Shown here: positions 34,454 to 44,181 of the stretch, piece by piece
Numbering within the stretch: the first letter of the stretch is position 1
How the letters are laid out: every line of letters starts with the position of its first letter
NCBI GenBank assembly: GCA_945881965.1
Contig: CAMCVS010000005.1
Coordinates: 62,001-126,000 of the forward strand
Direction: 5' to 3'
DNA length: 64,000 bases
From: Paracoccus haematequi
GTDB lineage: Bacteria > Pseudomonadota > Alphaproteobacteria > Rhodobacterales > Rhodobacteraceae
Program-made: the position numbers and the translations under genes
Notes under the pieces: model-generated
Databases searched by the model: none
The model's input: only the letters and a program-made list of their open reading frames with translations
What the model was told of the DNA's origin: nothing

Positions 34454-35827
34454 TTACATCAACTTGCGGCGGCGTGTCACGCGAATATCCAAGTCGGTGA
34501 TCTTCTTGCGCAGGGTATTTCGGTTGATCCCCAGCAGATCGGCGCATTTCGCCTGATTTCCGGCGGTGGCTTCCAGCGCGATCTCGATCATCGGGGCTTC
34601 GACCTCGCGCAGGATGCGGGCATGCAGGCCGGGTGGCGGCAACATCGCGCCATGCAGATCGAAATAGCGCCGCAAATGCCGTTCGACCGAAGCCGACAGT
34701 TTTTCGGTATCGGGCGCGCCGCGCAGCACCGGTTCGACCTGCGGCTGATGGCCCAGCACACCCGCCAATTCGGATTTGGCGATTTCTTCGGTGCGGCTGG
34801 TCAGCACCAGACGGCGCACGGCGTTTTCCAATTGCCGCACATTGCCCGGCCAGGAATAGACGCGCAGCATCTCCATCGCGTCGCGCGACAGCCGACGCCG
34901 CGCCCCGCCCTCGCGTTCGGCGCGGGTCAGGAAATGCTCGGCCAGCAATGGGATATCCTCGACCCGTTCGCGCAGCGACGGCACCGCCAGAATCGCCCCG
35001 GTGAGCCTGTAATACAGGTCGGGCCGGATGCGCCCCGCCTCGACCGCGCCGCCCAGATCGGTCAGCGAGGTGGCCATGAAACGCGGCGTGTAATCACCGG
35101 GACTGTCCATCATCCGCACCAGCCGCGCCTGCACATCCGGCGCGATATCGGCGATTTCATCGACCAGCACCGTCCCGCCCTTGACCCGCGCCAAGACGCG
35201 CGCAGGCCCCTCCAGATCCGCCAGTTCCGCGCCGGTCACCGTGATGAAAGGCAAGGTGCGCCGATCCGAGAAATCATGGATGGCGCGCGCGATCAGCGAT
35301 TTGCCGGTGCCCGATTCGCCGGTGATCAGCACCGGCAGGTCGGTGTTCATCACGCGCGCCACCAGCCGATACAGCGCCTGCATCGCGGGGGTGCGCCCCA
35401 CCAGCGGTAACTCATCGGGGCGTTCCACCTCGTCGGTCACAGGGCGCGACGGCGCGCGGGTGCTGCGGCTTTCCAGCGCGCGCGCGGTGCGTTTCATCAG
35501 GTCGGGCAGGTCAAAGGGTTTGGGCAGGTAATCATAGGCCTCGGCCTCGTTGGCCTGAATGGCGGTCATGATGGTGTTTTGCGCCGAAATCACGATCACC
35601 GGCAGGCCAGGGCGATCCTGATGAATTTTCGGCAGCATTTCCAATCCGTTGCCGTCCGGCATCATCACGTCGGAAATGACCACGTCGCCTTTGCCTTCGG
35701 CGATCCAGCGCATCAGCGTGGTCAGGGACGAGGTCGCATGCACCTTGCACCCCGCCCGTGTCAGCGCCTGTGTCAGCACCGTGCGGATCGTGCGATCATC
35801 GTCAGCAACCAGAACCGTGCCATCCAT
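34454..35827 (-). CDS. ntrC: Nitrogen response regulator NtrC (Rhodobacter type, no GAFTGA)
   Basis: NtrC activates nitrogen-scavenging genes when phosphorylated by NtrB. The 457-residue product has a receiver domain (Asp54-type pocket in [13 protein letters not shown]), an AAA+ domain (G-E-S-G-T-G-K-S near 170, Walker B T-V-L-V-D-E-I near 225) and a Fis-like HTH ([12 protein letters not shown]). The loop that should hold GAFTGA is shortened to a run reading [10 protein letters not shown], as known for Rhodobacter capsulatus NtrC, which acts with sigma-70 polymerase. Its start overlaps the ntrB stop by one base (TGATG). Confidence 0.95.
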   Translation of the reverse strand: MDGTVLVADDDRTIRTVLTQALTRAGCKVHATSSLTTLMRWIAEGKGDVVISDVMMPDGNGLEMLPKIHQDRPGLPVIVISAQNTIMTAIQANEAEAYDYLPKPFDLPDLMKRTARALESRSTRAPSRPVTDEVERPDELPLVGRTPAMQALYRLVARVMNTDLPVLITGESGTGKSLIARAIHDFSDRRTLPFITVTGAELADLEGPARVLARVKGGTVLVDEIADIAPDVQARLVRMMDSPGDYTPRFMATSLTDLGGAVEAGRIRPDLYYRLTGAILAVPSLRERVEDIPLLAEHFLTRAEREGGARRRLSRDAMEMLRVYSWPGNVRQLENAVRRLVLTSRTEEIAKSELAGVLGHQPQVEPVLRGAPDTEKLSASVERHLRRYFDLHGAMLPPPGLHARILREVEAPMIEIALEATAGNQAKCADLLGINRNTLRKKITDLDIRVTRRRKLM

Positions 35828-36909
35828 CAGCGATTTCCCTTTGTGTTCGGTTTCGGGGGTTTGGGCGCCATCGGCAGCGAAATGCGGAACACTGTGCGCC
35901 CCGGCACCGAATTGACACCGATCCAGCCGTCATGGTCGGAAATGATCTTGGCCGTCAGCGCAAGGCCAAGGCCGGTGCCGTTCTCGCGCCCCGACACGAA
36001 CGGTTCGAATATCTCGCCCGCGATGGCGGGCGGGATGCCGGGGCCGTCGTCGATGATCTCGATCTGCAACGGCAACGATATGCCCGCCCCGTCGGCGCGG
36101 CGCAGGCGGAACGAATGGTCATAATAGGACCGCAGCGTGATGGTGCCGCCCCTGGGATCAGCGGCTTCGGACGCGTTCTTGACAAGGTTCAGCACCACTT
36201 GCAGCAATTGGTCCGGATCGCCCCAGGCCAGCGGCAGCGAGGGGTCATAGTTTTCCACGATCCGCATATGCGCGCCAAACCCCAACGCCGCCGACCGCCG
36301 CGCGCGGTCCAGCACGTCATGCACATTGACCTCGCGCCGGTCTGGGGGCGACAGGTTGCCGAATTGTTCGACCTGTTCCAGCAATTTGACGATGCGGCGC
36401 GATTCTTCCACGATCAGATCGGTCAGCTCGCGGTCTTCGGGCGTCAGACCCATCGACAACAGTTGCGCCGCCCCCGTGATCCCCGCCAGCGGGTTCTTGA
36501 TTTCATGCGCCAGCATCTCGGCCATGCCGATGGCGGACCGCGCCGCCGATTTCACCCCGTCGCGCTGCACCACCCGGCCTGCAAGCTCGCGCGGGGATAT
36601 CAGCACCAGCATCCGCCCCGCCTGCCCTTGCATGGGTGCGATTTGCAACATGCAGCGGATCGGCGCGCGTTCACCCGTTGTGACGTCGACGTCATTGACA
36701 AATAACGGCGTCTGGCTCGCGCGGGATCGCCCGAACGCCTCTTCCAGCGGCGCATCCACCATGACGCGGTCCCAGACCGGCTGGCCTTCAAGGGTGCGCG
36801 AGGATGCATTCAGGAACAATTCCGCCGCCGGGTTCGCCTCGGCGATCAGGTCGCAGGCGTCAAGGATCAGCGCGGGCACCGGCAGCGACAGCCAAAGGGT
36901 ATCGGTCAT
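35827..36909 (-). CDS. ntrB: Nitrogen-sensing histidine kinase/phosphatase NtrB
   Basis: NtrB is a soluble kinase controlled by PII protein that phosphorylates or dephosphorylates NtrC according to nitrogen status. In 360 residues it has an N-terminal PAS domain (about 5-110), the H-box [12 protein letters not shown] near 134, and ATPase boxes with N-L-V-K-N-A-S-E-A near 245 and G-T-G-L-G-L-A-L-T near 315. No membrane helix is present, as expected. The gene overlaps the dusB stop by 4 bases (ATGA) and ntrC by one base, so the three are tightly coupled. Confidence 0.96.
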   Translation of the reverse strand: MTDTLWLSLPVPALILDACDLIAEANPAAELFLNASSRTLEGQPVWDRVMVDAPLEEAFGRSRASQTPLFVNDVDVTTGERAPIRCMLQIAPMQGQAGRMLVLISPRELAGRVVQRDGVKSAARSAIGMAEMLAHEIKNPLAGITGAAQLLSMGLTPEDRELTDLIVEESRRIVKLLEQVEQFGNLSPPDRREVNVHDVLDRARRSAALGFGAHMRIVENYDPSLPLAWGDPDQLLQVVLNLVKNASEAADPRGGTITLRSYYDHSFRLRRADGAGISLPLQIEIIDDGPGIPPAIAGEIFEPFVSGRENGTGLGLALTAKIISDHDGWIGVNSVPGRTVFRISLPMAPKPPKPNTKGNR

Positions 36910-37883
36910 GCCGCCCTCCGATCCGCGTGCGGGATATCGGTGATCAGGCGCAGCACATCATCGGGCGCGCGCGCGGTCAGGATACGGCGTCGCAGGTCGG
37001 CGCCCGTGCCCGCACGGTCCATGTACCAGCCCAGATGCTTGCGCGCGACGCGCGCGCCCAGATCGGTGCCGTAGAACGTTAGCATCGCCGTGTAATGCTC
37101 TGATATCAGGTCTGACAGCGCGGCACCAACCGGCACGGTCGGGGCCGTGCCCCCGTGCAACTCCGCGATAATCTGCGCCAGCACCCAGGGCGCACCCTGC
37201 GCCCCACGCCCCACCATCACACCATCCGCGCCCGACAGCCGCAACGCTTCGCGCGCGGTCGCTGCATCGGTGATGTCGCCGTTGGCGATGACCGGGATCG
37301 TTACCGCATCCTTGACGGCACGGATCGCTGCCCAATCGGCATGCCCGCCATAGAACTGACACCGGGTGCGGCCATGGATCACCACCATCCGCACCCCCGC
37401 CGCTTCGGCCCGTCGGGCCAGATCGGCGGCCACGCGGTCGTCATCCCAGCCCAGCCGGGTTTTCAGCGTCACTGGCACCTTGACCGCCCCCACCACCGCC
37501 TCGATCAGGCGCAGCGCCAGATCCAGATCGCGCAGCAGCGCCGACCCGGAATAGCCCCCCGTCACCTTCTTGGCCGGACAGCCCATGTTGATGTCGATGG
37601 CGCGCGCGCCAAGGCTTTCGACGATGCGGGCACATTCCGCCATCATGCCCGGTTCACGCCCCGCGATCTGCACCGAACTGTTGGCGACCCCCGCCCCAAG
37701 CTCGGCCTTTTCGCGGGTGCCGGGGCGACGGGTCAGAAACTCGCCGCTGGCGACCATTTCCGACACCACCAGCCCCGCGCCAAAGCCCTGCACCAGATTG
37801 CGGAACGGCAGATCGGTAATCCCGGCCATGGGGGCCAGAAACACCGGCGGGTCCAGCCGTAGTTGATCCGAAAGCGAAATCAC
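36906..37883 (-). CDS. dusB: tRNA-dihydrouridine synthase DusB (NifR3)
   Basis: This FMN enzyme reduces a uridine in the D-loop of tRNA. The 325-residue TIM-barrel has A-P-M-A-G-I-T-D near residue 17, the catalytic cysteine in N-M-G-C-P-A-K-K-V near 100, the H-G-R-T-R-C segment near 168 and phosphate-binding G-R-G-A-Q-G-A-P-W near 225. It begins with GTG after an AGGA ribosome site. It heads the nifR3-ntrB-ntrC operon known from Rhodobacter and Azospirillum, so tRNA modification and nitrogen control are transcribed together. Confidence 0.95.
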   Translation of the reverse strand: MISLSDQLRLDPPVFLAPMAGITDLPFRNLVQGFGAGLVVSEMVASGEFLTRRPGTREKAELGAGVANSSVQIAGREPGMMAECARIVESLGARAIDINMGCPAKKVTGGYSGSALLRDLDLALRLIEAVVGAVKVPVTLKTRLGWDDDRVAADLARRAEAAGVRMVVIHGRTRCQFYGGHADWAAIRAVKDAVTIPVIANGDITDAATAREALRLSGADGVMVGRGAQGAPWVLAQIIAELHGGTAPTVPVGAALSDLISEHYTAMLTFYGTDLGARVARKHLGWYMDRAGTGADLRRRILTARAPDDVLRLITDIPHADRRAA

Positions 37884-38056
37884 ATGCCCATTCCTTGTGC
37901 GTATCTGTTCAGCTACCCTAGGGGCTGTGACGTCTCAATGACTTGCGCGGATTGTGGGCGGCTGTTGCGGGGTAATTGCCTAAATTTCAGGCATGATCGG
38001 CGGATTGCCTGTTGCGCCCGCGCGCGCTAGGCCCGTCACAAAGCCGGAGTGTTCGC

Positions 38057-39181
38057 ATGACCCTTGCCGTTCTGATCGTTGCTGCCGGACGCGGCACCCG
38101 CGCGGGCGGTGATCTGCCGAAACAATGGCAGGCGCTGGCCGGGGCGCGGGTTATCGACCACACGCTGGCGCGGTTTCGCGCCCTGCCCGACGTGGGTCCT
38201 ATCTGCGTGGTGCTGCATCCGGATGACATGGGACTGCTGGGTGATGCGGTGATCAAGGCCGTGGGCAGCGCGACCCGTGACGCATCCGTGCGCGCGGGGC
38301 TGGCGGCGCTGGCGGGGCGCGGCGTGACACGCGTATTGGTGCATGACGCGGCGCGGCCTTGTGTGCCGCTGGCCGTCATCCACGCGGTCATCGCCGCGCT
38401 GGACGATGGCCCCGCTGCCGCTCCCGCCATTCCAGTTACAGATGCCCTGTGGCGCGGGGATGCCGGGCGCGTGACCGGGATGCAGGACCGCGTGGGTCTT
38501 TATCGCGCGCAGACCCCGCAGGGGTTTCACTATGACGCGCTGGTCGCCGCGCATGCCACCCATGCGGGCGGCGCCGCCGATGACGTCGAGGTCGCGCGCG
38601 CCGCAGGGCTGGACGTGACAATCGTTCCGGGCCATGAAGACAATCTGAAAATCACCCTGCCCGCCGATTTCGCGCGGGCGGACCGCATCCTGCGAGGCGC
38701 TATGGATATCCGGCTTGGCAACGGCTTTGACGTGCATCGGTTCTGCGCGGGCGATCACGTCTGGCTGTGCGGGGTCAAGGTGCCGCACACGGCGGGGCTG
38801 GACGGTCATTCCGATGCCGATGTCGGCCTGCATGCGTTGGCGGACGCGATCTATGGCGCGCTGGCGATGGGGGATATCGGGCGGCATTTCCCGCCCAGTG
38901 ATCCGCAATGGAAGGGTGCCGAAAGCCACATCTTCCTGCGTCATGCCGCCGATATGGCCCGCGACATGGGGTTCATGATTTCCAACGTCGATTGCACGCT
39001 GATCTGCGAGCGCCCGAAGATCACGCCCCACGCCAGCGCCATGCGCGACGCCGTAGCCGCGATCCTTGGGATCGCGGCCACCCGCGTGTCGGTCAAGGCC
39101 ACCACCTCGGAACGGCTGGGATTCACGGGCCGTGAAGAGGGCATTGCGGCGCTGACCACAGCCTGTTTGGTGAAATCATGA
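38057..39181 (+). CDS. ispDF: Bifunctional IspD/IspF isoprenoid enzyme
   Basis: One 374-residue chain carries two steps of the MEP pathway: IspD (about residues 1-220), which joins CTP to methylerythritol phosphate, and IspF (about 222-374), which cyclises the diphosphocytidyl product. IspD shows [17 protein letters not shown] and the Q-T-P-Q-G-F loop. IspF begins [10 protein letters not shown] with its metal-binding Asp/His, then G-H-S-D-A-D-V and the C-terminal [10 protein letters not shown]. Fusion is common in alphaproteobacteria. The ATG at 38057 precedes the nucleotide fold directly. It overlaps pgpA by 4 bases (ATGA). Confidence 0.96.
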   Translation: MTLAVLIVAAGRGTRAGGDLPKQWQALAGARVIDHTLARFRALPDVGPICVVLHPDDMGLLGDAVIKAVGSATRDASVRAGLAALAGRGVTRVLVHDAARPCVPLAVIHAVIAALDDGPAAAPAIPVTDALWRGDAGRVTGMQDRVGLYRAQTPQGFHYDALVAAHATHAGGAADDVEVARAAGLDVTIVPGHEDNLKITLPADFARADRILRGAMDIRLGNGFDVHRFCAGDHVWLCGVKVPHTAGLDGHSDADVGLHALADAIYGALAMGDIGRHFPPSDPQWKGAESHIFLRHAADMARDMGFMISNVDCTLICERPKITPHASAMRDAVAAILGIAATRVSVKATTSERLGFTGREEGIAALTTACLVKS

Positions 39182-39672
39182 TGGACCGCCTGATCTGCAC
39201 CGCCCTCGGGCTGGGGTATCTGCGGCCCGCGTCGGGCACCATCGCGTCTGTGGTGGCCCTTGTCATCGGCATTGCGGTGCATGAGGCAGGCGCGGGCTGG
39301 GCCATTCCGACGCTGGCCGTCTTGGCCACGCTGGCGGGGTTCTGGGCCGTGCCGCGCATGATCGCGACGACGGCCGACAAAGACCCGTCCGAGATCGTGA
39401 TCGACGAATTTGCGGGGCAATGGCTGGCGCTGTCGTTCACGGCGCTGCCGTTATGGTCAAAGGATATCTCGATGCTGGCGGCCTGGCCCGCCTATGTCGC
39501 ACCGTTCCTGTTGTTCCGGCTGTTCGATATCTGGAAGCCTTGGGTGATCGGGCGCGCAGACCGGCGCGGCGATGCAACCGGCGTGATGCTGGACGATCTG
39601 CTGGCGGGGCTGGCGGCGGGGATTGTGTCGGTCATTCTGGCTGGAGTTTATCACGGGATCATTGCGCGATGA
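39178..39672 (+). CDS. pgpA: Phosphatidylglycerophosphatase A
   Basis: PgpA removes phosphate from phosphatidylglycerophosphate in the inner membrane to make phosphatidylglycerol. The 164-residue protein has about four helices and the family motifs R-P-A-S-G-T-I near residue 17, [10 protein letters not shown] near 74, R-L-F-D-I-W-K-P and M-L-D-D-L-L-A-G near 140. Acidic residues in these segments bind magnesium. It is coupled by 4-base overlaps to ispDF before and pncC after, so all three are translated together. Either of two adjacent ATG codons could start it. Confidence 0.95.
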   Translation: MMDRLICTALGLGYLRPASGTIASVVALVIGIAVHEAGAGWAIPTLAVLATLAGFWAVPRMIATTADKDPSEIVIDEFAGQWLALSFTALPLWSKDISMLAAWPAYVAPFLLFRLFDIWKPWVIGRADRRGDATGVMLDDLLAGLAAGIVSVILAGVYHGIIAR

Positions 39673-40145
39673 CCACGGAACCTTTGGCCACCCAAGTGCT
39701 GACCGCCTGCCGCGCGCGCCGCTGGCGCATCGCCACCGCCGAAAGCTGCAGTGGCGGGCTGATCACGGCGGCGCTGACCGATATCGCCGGGTCATCCGAT
39801 GTGGTGGATCGCGGCTTTGTCACCTATTCCAATCTTGCCAAGATGCAGATGCTGGGCGTGTTGCCGGAAACCCTGTCGCAGCATGGCGCGGTCAGCGAGG
39901 ACGTCGCGCGCGAGATGGCGCTGGGGGCCTTGGCGCGCGCGGATGCCAACGTGGCGGTGGCCGTGACGGGCATCGCCGGTCCGGGCGGATCGGAATTCAA
40001 ACCCGAAGGGCGGGTGTGTTTCGGTCTTGCCACCACGGATGGCTGCGTCACGGAAACCGTGGATTTCGGGGCACTTGGCCGCGCAGAGGTCCGCGCCGCA
40101 ACCGTGGCCCGTGCGCTGACACTGATCCTGCGCGCCGCGTCGTGA
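39669..40145 (+). CDS. pncC: Nicotinamide-nucleotide amidohydrolase (CinA C-terminal domain)
   Basis: This is a stand-alone CinA C-terminal domain of 158 residues that deamidates nicotinamide mononucleotide to nicotinate mononucleotide in NAD recycling (EC 3.5.1.42). Motifs are A-T-A-E-S-C-S-G-G near residue 23 (catalytic Ser), T-Y-S-N-L-A-K near 55 and V-T-G-I-A-G-P-G-G-S near 99. The N-terminal MoaB-like domain of full CinA is missing, as in many proteobacteria. The ATG overlaps the pgpA stop (ATGA). The stop touches the opposing MmgE/PrpD stop. Confidence 0.94.
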   Translation: MTTEPLATQVLTACRARRWRIATAESCSGGLITAALTDIAGSSDVVDRGFVTYSNLAKMQMLGVLPETLSQHGAVSEDVAREMALGALARADANVAVAVTGIAGPGGSEFKPEGRVCFGLATTDGCVTETVDFGALGRAEVRAATVARALTLILRAAS

Positions 40146-41441
40146 TCAGGCGCGCAGCGCGGCCCCGATGACCTCGGGCGCGGCATGGTCGGTGATCTGC
40201 TGCCACACCTGATCCGCGAGCCCTGCCCCCAGCAATGACGCCGCCTTGGCCCGCACCTTGGCGCTGCGCACGGCCAGCGTCATCGGCGCGTCCAGATCAA
40301 ACGTGGCAACCCGTTCGCTATTGTCGCGCAGCGTCACGGTCAGATGCGTGGCCGTCTCGGATATGCGGTCATCGCCCACAACCTGCACCCGCGCGCGCAA
40401 CGCCTGCACGGCCCTGTCGGCGCAAATTGTATCGGTATAGCTGTCCAGCCGCGCGGTATCATGGCCCAGAACCGCCATCGGCAGCACGGTGGCATAGCTG
40501 AACTTTGCCCCCAGCCCAGTGGTGGGCGCGGGCTGATTGCACACGGTCATCCAGCGCGGATGGGTGCGCACCGCGATGCCTGCGATCTGGTCGGCCTCCA
40601 GCGGTCCCAGCATGGCCAGCGCCTCAAGGCTGGCATGCAGGCCGTGACAACAGGCGTGGAACTTGTGGCTGACGGTTTCGAACCGCCAATCTTCGCCCAA
40701 TCCGTCCAGCGCGGTCATGTCTGCCGCCCCGGCGTGCGTCGGCCCAAAGCCCTGCGCGGCCTCCAGCGCGTCGGGGTTGGCCACGAACCCGCGCGCGACC
40801 AGCAGCGCCGCCTCGACCCCGTTTGCCGCTGCGATCCCGGCGTTGAAGGGTTTGCCCATGGTGCCGAACTGCGATTTCAGCCCGGATGCCCGCGTGGCGA
40901 GCAACCCCAGCACCATCGCGGCCTCATCCGCCGTCATCCCCAGCAGCCGCGCGCAGGCCAGCCCCGCGCCGAACGCGCCTGCGGTCGCTGTCTGGTGAAA
41001 CCCGGTCTGGTAATGCGCCCGGCCCAGCCAGACGCCGACGCGGATCGACGCCTCAACGCCCACCAGCGCCGCCTCTTGCAGCGCTACCCCTGTCGCCCCT
41101 ACCCGTTCGGCAATCGCCAGCGCCGCCGGGATCACCGCCACCGACGGATGCCCGATATGGGCGAAATGCGTGTCGTCGTAATCCAGCGCGTGGGATGCGC
41201 TGCCATTTGCCAGCGCCGCCGCCCGCGCGGGCAATCGCGTGGCCAGACCCAGCACCGAGGATTCGGCGCGCCCGGCGTCATCCGCCACCATGTCGCGGGT
41301 AATCCGCGCCACTGGTTCATCGACGCCCGCGCGCGCCACCGCCAGCCAATCCAGCATCGACAGCCGCAGCACATCGACCGCCATGTGATGCCCGGTCAGG
41401 GGTTGGGTGGCAAAGGTGGCAAGGCGGGTGGTCAGGGTCAT
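40146..41441 (-). CDS. MmgE/PrpD family protein
   Basis: The 431-residue product belongs to the MmgE/PrpD fold, which includes 2-methylcitrate dehydratase and cis-aconitate decarboxylase. Family pieces are N-G-S-A-S-H-A-L-D-Y-D-D near residue 80, F-G-T-M-G-K-P-F-N-A-G near 195 and C-H-G-L-H-A-S near 250. No methylcitrate-cycle genes are adjacent, so a true PrpD role is not supported, and many relatives have unknown substrates. It shares no operon with its neighbours: pncC converges on one side and the ratA-like gene lies upstream across a repeat region. Confidence 0.87.
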   Translation of the reverse strand: MTLTTRLATFATQPLTGHHMAVDVLRLSMLDWLAVARAGVDEPVARITRDMVADDAGRAESSVLGLATRLPARAAALANGSASHALDYDDTHFAHIGHPSVAVIPAALAIAERVGATGVALQEAALVGVEASIRVGVWLGRAHYQTGFHQTATAGAFGAGLACARLLGMTADEAAMVLGLLATRASGLKSQFGTMGKPFNAGIAAANGVEAALLVARGFVANPDALEAAQGFGPTHAGAADMTALDGLGEDWRFETVSHKFHACCHGLHASLEALAMLGPLEADQIAGIAVRTHPRWMTVCNQPAPTTGLGAKFSYATVLPMAVLGHDTARLDSYTDTICADRAVQALRARVQVVGDDRISETATHLTVTLRDNSERVATFDLDAPMTLAVRSAKVRAKAASLLGAGLADQVWQQITDHAAPEVIGAALRA

Positions 41442-41482
41442 CGGCGGCTCCTTTTTCCTGACCCTAGACGATCAGGCGGCCG

Positions 41483-41594
41483 CGTAAAGCTGAGCGGCAC
41501 GCAAATCAGCCGTAAAGCGAAGCGGCACGCAAATCAGCCGTAAAGCGAAGCGGCACGCAAAAGACCCGTAAAGCGGAGCGGCACGCGGATCAGC
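41483..41594. repeat. 28-base tandem direct repeat, four copies plus a partial fifth
   Basis: Units begin at 41483, 41511, 41539 and 41567, each 28 bases, starting CGTAAAGC and containing GCGGCACGC. The units differ at a few positions. A partial fifth begins at 41595 inside the coding end of the next gene (minus strand). That gene's last codons and stop match the repeat, suggesting that the array grew by duplication of its 3' end. There are no spacers, so it is not CRISPR. Confidence 0.9.
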
Positions 41595-42036
41595 CGTAAA
41601 GCACCGCCGCGCGCGTCTCAAAGGCGCGGACCACGCGCTGCATCGCCTCGTTGAACACCAATCCGATCACGCCTTGCAGGATCGCGTTGCGAAACTCGAA
41701 ATCGACAAAGAACCGCACCTCGCAGCCCGTCGTGGTGTCGCTGAAATCCCAGGTGCTGCGCATGTGGCGGAACGGCCCGTCCAGATATTCGGTGCCGACA
41801 TGGTGGCGCGCGGGGTCAAGGATCACGCGGCTGCCGAATTTCTCGCGGAACACCTTGAACGAGATCACAAGGTCGGCCAGCATTTCATCGCGGCCATCGC
41901 CCATGGGCGTCACCGACCGGATACGCGCCGCCGCGCACCACGGCAGAAACTGCGGATAGGACGCCACATCGGCTACCAGATCATACATCTGTTGCGCGCT
42001 ATAGGGCAGTTGGCGAAGTTCGGAATGGGTTGTCAT
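41590..42036 (-). CDS. COQ10/RatA-family START-like protein
   Basis: This 148-residue protein has the SRPBCC/START fold, similar to yeast Coq10 (a ubiquinone-binding protein needed for respiration) and to E. coli RatA. Characteristic parts are Y-S-A-Q-Q-M-Y-D-L-V-A-D-V near residue 12, Y-P-Q-F-L-P-W-C near 27, and the C-terminal amphipathic helix with N-E-A-M-Q-R-V. Databases often label it a toxin, but in alphaproteobacteria, next to lipA and pncC as here, a quinone-related role is more likely. Its stop codon lies in the first unit of a 28-base repeat array. Confidence 0.88.
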   Translation of the reverse strand: MTTHSELRQLPYSAQQMYDLVADVASYPQFLPWCAAARIRSVTPMGDGRDEMLADLVISFKVFREKFGSRVILDPARHHVGTEYLDGPFRHMRSTWDFSDTTTGCEVRFFVDFEFRNAILQGVIGLVFNEAMQRVVRAFETRAAVLYG

Positions 42037-42110
42037 GGCGTTCCACGTTTACAGTGGGCAGGGATGTCGTAAATTGACGTGCCGAATGCAAGCGAAAGCC
42101 CACGACAGCC

Positions 42111-42650
42111 ATGACCCAGCGACCCTATGTCATAGATCAGATGATTTCCGCAAAAGCCATCGCCGCGCGGGTCGAAGCGCTGGCCGCTGAGATCGAGACG
42201 GAATTTGCCGGCACTGACAAGCTGGTGGTGGTGGGGCTCTTGCGCGGGTCGTTCGTGTTCATCGCCGATCTGGTGCGCGAGTTGGACCTGCCGGTCGAGG
42301 TCGATTTCCTTGAGGCGTCATCCTATGGCAACGCGATGGAATCCTCGCGCGAGGTGCGCATCCTGAAAGATCTGCGGTCCCCCGTCGAAGGCCGCGATGT
42401 GCTGGTGGTTGAGGATATCGTCGATACCGGGCACACGCTGCACCATGTCACGGGGTTGCTCAGGTCACGCGGGCCAAGGCGGTTGAAAACCATCGCGCTG
42501 TTGGACAAGCCGTCCCGCCGCGAAGCCCCGTTTCGCGCCGACTGGATCGGGTTCGAGATTCCGGATGAGTTTGTCGTGGGCTATGGCATCGACTATGCCC
42601 AACGCAACCGCAACCTGCCTTACATTGGCAAGGTGCGGTTCACCGCGTGA
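42111..42650 (+). CDS. hpt: Hypoxanthine phosphoribosyltransferase
   Basis: This cytoplasmic salvage enzyme joins hypoxanthine (and usually guanine) to PRPP to give IMP or GMP (EC 2.4.2.8). In 179 residues the PRPP loop is [13 protein letters not shown] near residue 97. The early G-L-L-R-G-S-F-V-F (residues 43-51) makes the pyrophosphate loop, and D-K-P-S-R-R with the late F-V-V-G-Y-G-I-D-Y bind the base. It is divergent from the COQ10-like gene with a 74-base gap and abuts the opposing Sel1 gene. Confidence 0.95.
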   Translation: MTQRPYVIDQMISAKAIAARVEALAAEIETEFAGTDKLVVVGLLRGSFVFIADLVRELDLPVEVDFLEASSYGNAMESSREVRILKDLRSPVEGRDVLVVEDIVDTGHTLHHVTGLLRSRGPRRLKTIALLDKPSRREAPFRADWIGFEIPDEFVVGYGIDYAQRNRNLPYIGKVRFTA

Positions 42651-43535
42651 TCAGAACCCGGTCGCCAGACGCGCGGCCTCGTCGCGCTCGGGTTGGGTCA
42701 GGGGGGCGGCGATGGGGTCGCAGGCCCCTGTGAAGGCGGCATCGCTTCGCACGGCCCAAAGGCAATAGGCCAGACCCAGCACCGGGTTGCGCCAGTATCC
42801 CGTGTCGCCCGCCATCAGCCCCGCCAGCGCGATAGCCCCATCGGGCGAACCCAGGCTGACCGCCTCTTGCAACAGCGCGAACGCCGCCACCGGGTCCGCT
42901 GCGCCGCCGATGCCGTCGCGATACAATATCCCCAGCCGGGTCATCGCCGCGCCATCGCCAAGCGCCGCCGCCGAGGCCAGCAGCGCCCGCGCGCGCGCCG
43001 CATCACCGGATGGGGTTGCCAAGATCAGATCGGCCATCGCGGCGGCGACGCCCGGATCGCCCAATTCCAGCGCCACACCATACAGCGCCAGCGCCCCGCC
43101 GGGATCAGCATCCCCGCCCTGCCCCGCCGCCATCAGGTCCGCGCGCCTGCGGAACGCCCCCGCCTCGCCCGCCGCCATCGCGCGGTCCAGCCAGCCGATC
43201 GCCGCGGGCAGCTTGTTTTCGGACAGGTCGATCTCGGCCAGCGACAGCGCCGCGCGCCCTTCGCCCTGTGCCGCCGCCTTGGCCAGCCAGTCGCGCGCCA
43301 GCCGCACATCCGCATCGCGCCCGGTGCCGGTGCGATAGGCCTCGCCCAGCAGGAACTGCGCCAGGGGTTGACCGCGCCGCGCCTCGGGCAGGATCACCTT
43401 CAACGCCGCCACCGGGTCCGTGGCCAATTGCGCCTCGGCGGCCAACAGCGCCTCAGACGCAGCGCGGTCCTGCGCCTGGGCCACAGGTGACGTCAGCCCC
43501 AGCAGCAGCACCGCAATCGCCAAAGCCCGCGCCAT
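42651..43535 (-). CDS. Exported Sel1-repeat protein
   Basis: The 294-residue product has a signal peptide (residues 1-20, cleavage after A-Q-A) and several Sel1/TPR-like helix pairs rich in Ala and Gly (for example A-Q-F-L-L-G-E-A-Y-R-T-G, then A-M-T-R-L-G-I-L-Y-R-D-G). Sel1 proteins are scaffolds for protein contacts, often at the envelope. A Cys pair near the C-terminus (A-Y-C-L-W, G-A-C-D-P) may form a disulfide. No catalytic domain is seen. The ATG at 43535 was chosen for the signal peptide. Its promoter faces that of cytochrome c', and a GCTAA-GGT-TTAGC palindrome lies in the shared gap. Confidence 0.8.
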   Translation of the reverse strand: MARALAIAVLLLGLTSPVAQAQDRAASEALLAAEAQLATDPVAALKVILPEARRGQPLAQFLLGEAYRTGTGRDADVRLARDWLAKAAAQGEGRAALSLAEIDLSENKLPAAIGWLDRAMAAGEAGAFRRRADLMAAGQGGDADPGGALALYGVALELGDPGVAAAMADLILATPSGDAARARALLASAAALGDGAAMTRLGILYRDGIGGAADPVAAFALLQEAVSLGSPDGAIALAGLMAGDTGYWRNPVLGLAYCLWAVRSDAAFTGACDPIAAPLTQPERDEAARLATGF

Positions 43536-43616
43536 GATGGTTTCCTTTTCCTGATGCCACCGCCGCAGATTACCCCGACGGCGCTGCGATAAGAAGCCGT
43601 GTCTGCCGACAGACCC

Positions 43617-43629
43617 GCTAAGGTTTAGC
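43617..43629. promoter_or_regulatory. Palindrome in the Sel1 / cytochrome c' control region
   Basis: GCTAA and TTAGC form a perfect 5-base inverted repeat around GGT. It lies 82 bases upstream of the Sel1 gene and 91 upstream of cytochrome c'. It may be an operator for either, but no known regulator motif was matched. Confidence 0.35.
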
Positions 43630-43719
43630 ATTCGTCAATCGACAATAACGTGATCACTGCGGCACAGTGTCTCGGGCTAGGGTTCGCGGGCATATGTTCC
43701 TTCATCACGGAGACCCCAG

Positions 43720-44175
43720 ATGAAATTTGTATCTTCCGCAGTTCTTTTCGCCGCGCTGACCATGGCGGCCGCCCCTGTTCTGGCACAGGATTTCACTGGT
43801 CAGGTCAAGGCCCGTCAGGGTCAGTTCCGGATCATGGCCATCAACCTGGGTATTCTGGGTGCCGTTGCCAAGGGCGAGGTCGCGTTTGATGCCGCCGCTG
43901 TCAAGCGCGCGACCGATACGCTGGCCGCCGTGTCGATGATCGATCAGGGCCCGCTGTGGCCCAAGGGGTCCGACAACATGGCGATGGACGGCACCAACGC
44001 GCTGCCCGCGATCTGGGACAATGCGGGCGATCTGGGCGCAAAATGGGCCGCGTTCGGCGAATCGGTCAAGGGTTTGCAAGCGGCAACCGATGCCGCCACG
44101 CTGGGCAAGGCGCTTGGCGCGACGGGCGGCACCTGCAAGGCCTGCCACGACGCCAACCGCGCTCCGCTGGGCTGA
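43720..44175 (+). CDS. cycP: Cytochrome c' (heme c, NO-binding type)
   Basis: The 151-residue precursor has a signal peptide ending A-L-A-Q (residue 23) and a four-helix-bundle cytochrome c' with the single heme motif C-K-A-C-H at the C-terminus (139-143), the placement that defines the family. Cytochrome c' binds nitric oxide and can protect against it, as shown in Rhodobacter capsulatus. An upstream GGAG ribosome site is present. The di-heme cytochrome gene begins 6 bases after its stop, so the two are co-transcribed. Confidence 0.93.
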   Translation: MKFVSSAVLFAALTMAAAPVLAQDFTGQVKARQGQFRIMAINLGILGAVAKGEVAFDAAAVKRATDTLAAVSMIDQGPLWPKGSDNMAMDGTNALPAIWDNAGDLGAKWAAFGESVKGLQAATDAATLGKALGATGGTCKACHDANRAPLG

Positions 44176-44181
44176 TCCGAA

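Noticed and set aside
41483-41594. CRISPR array
   Set aside because: The 28-base units are directly adjacent with no spacers and no cas genes occur in the window.
41590-42036. RatA toxin of a toxin-antitoxin system
   Set aside because: No antitoxin partner; synteny with lipA and pncC fits a COQ10-like quinone protein.
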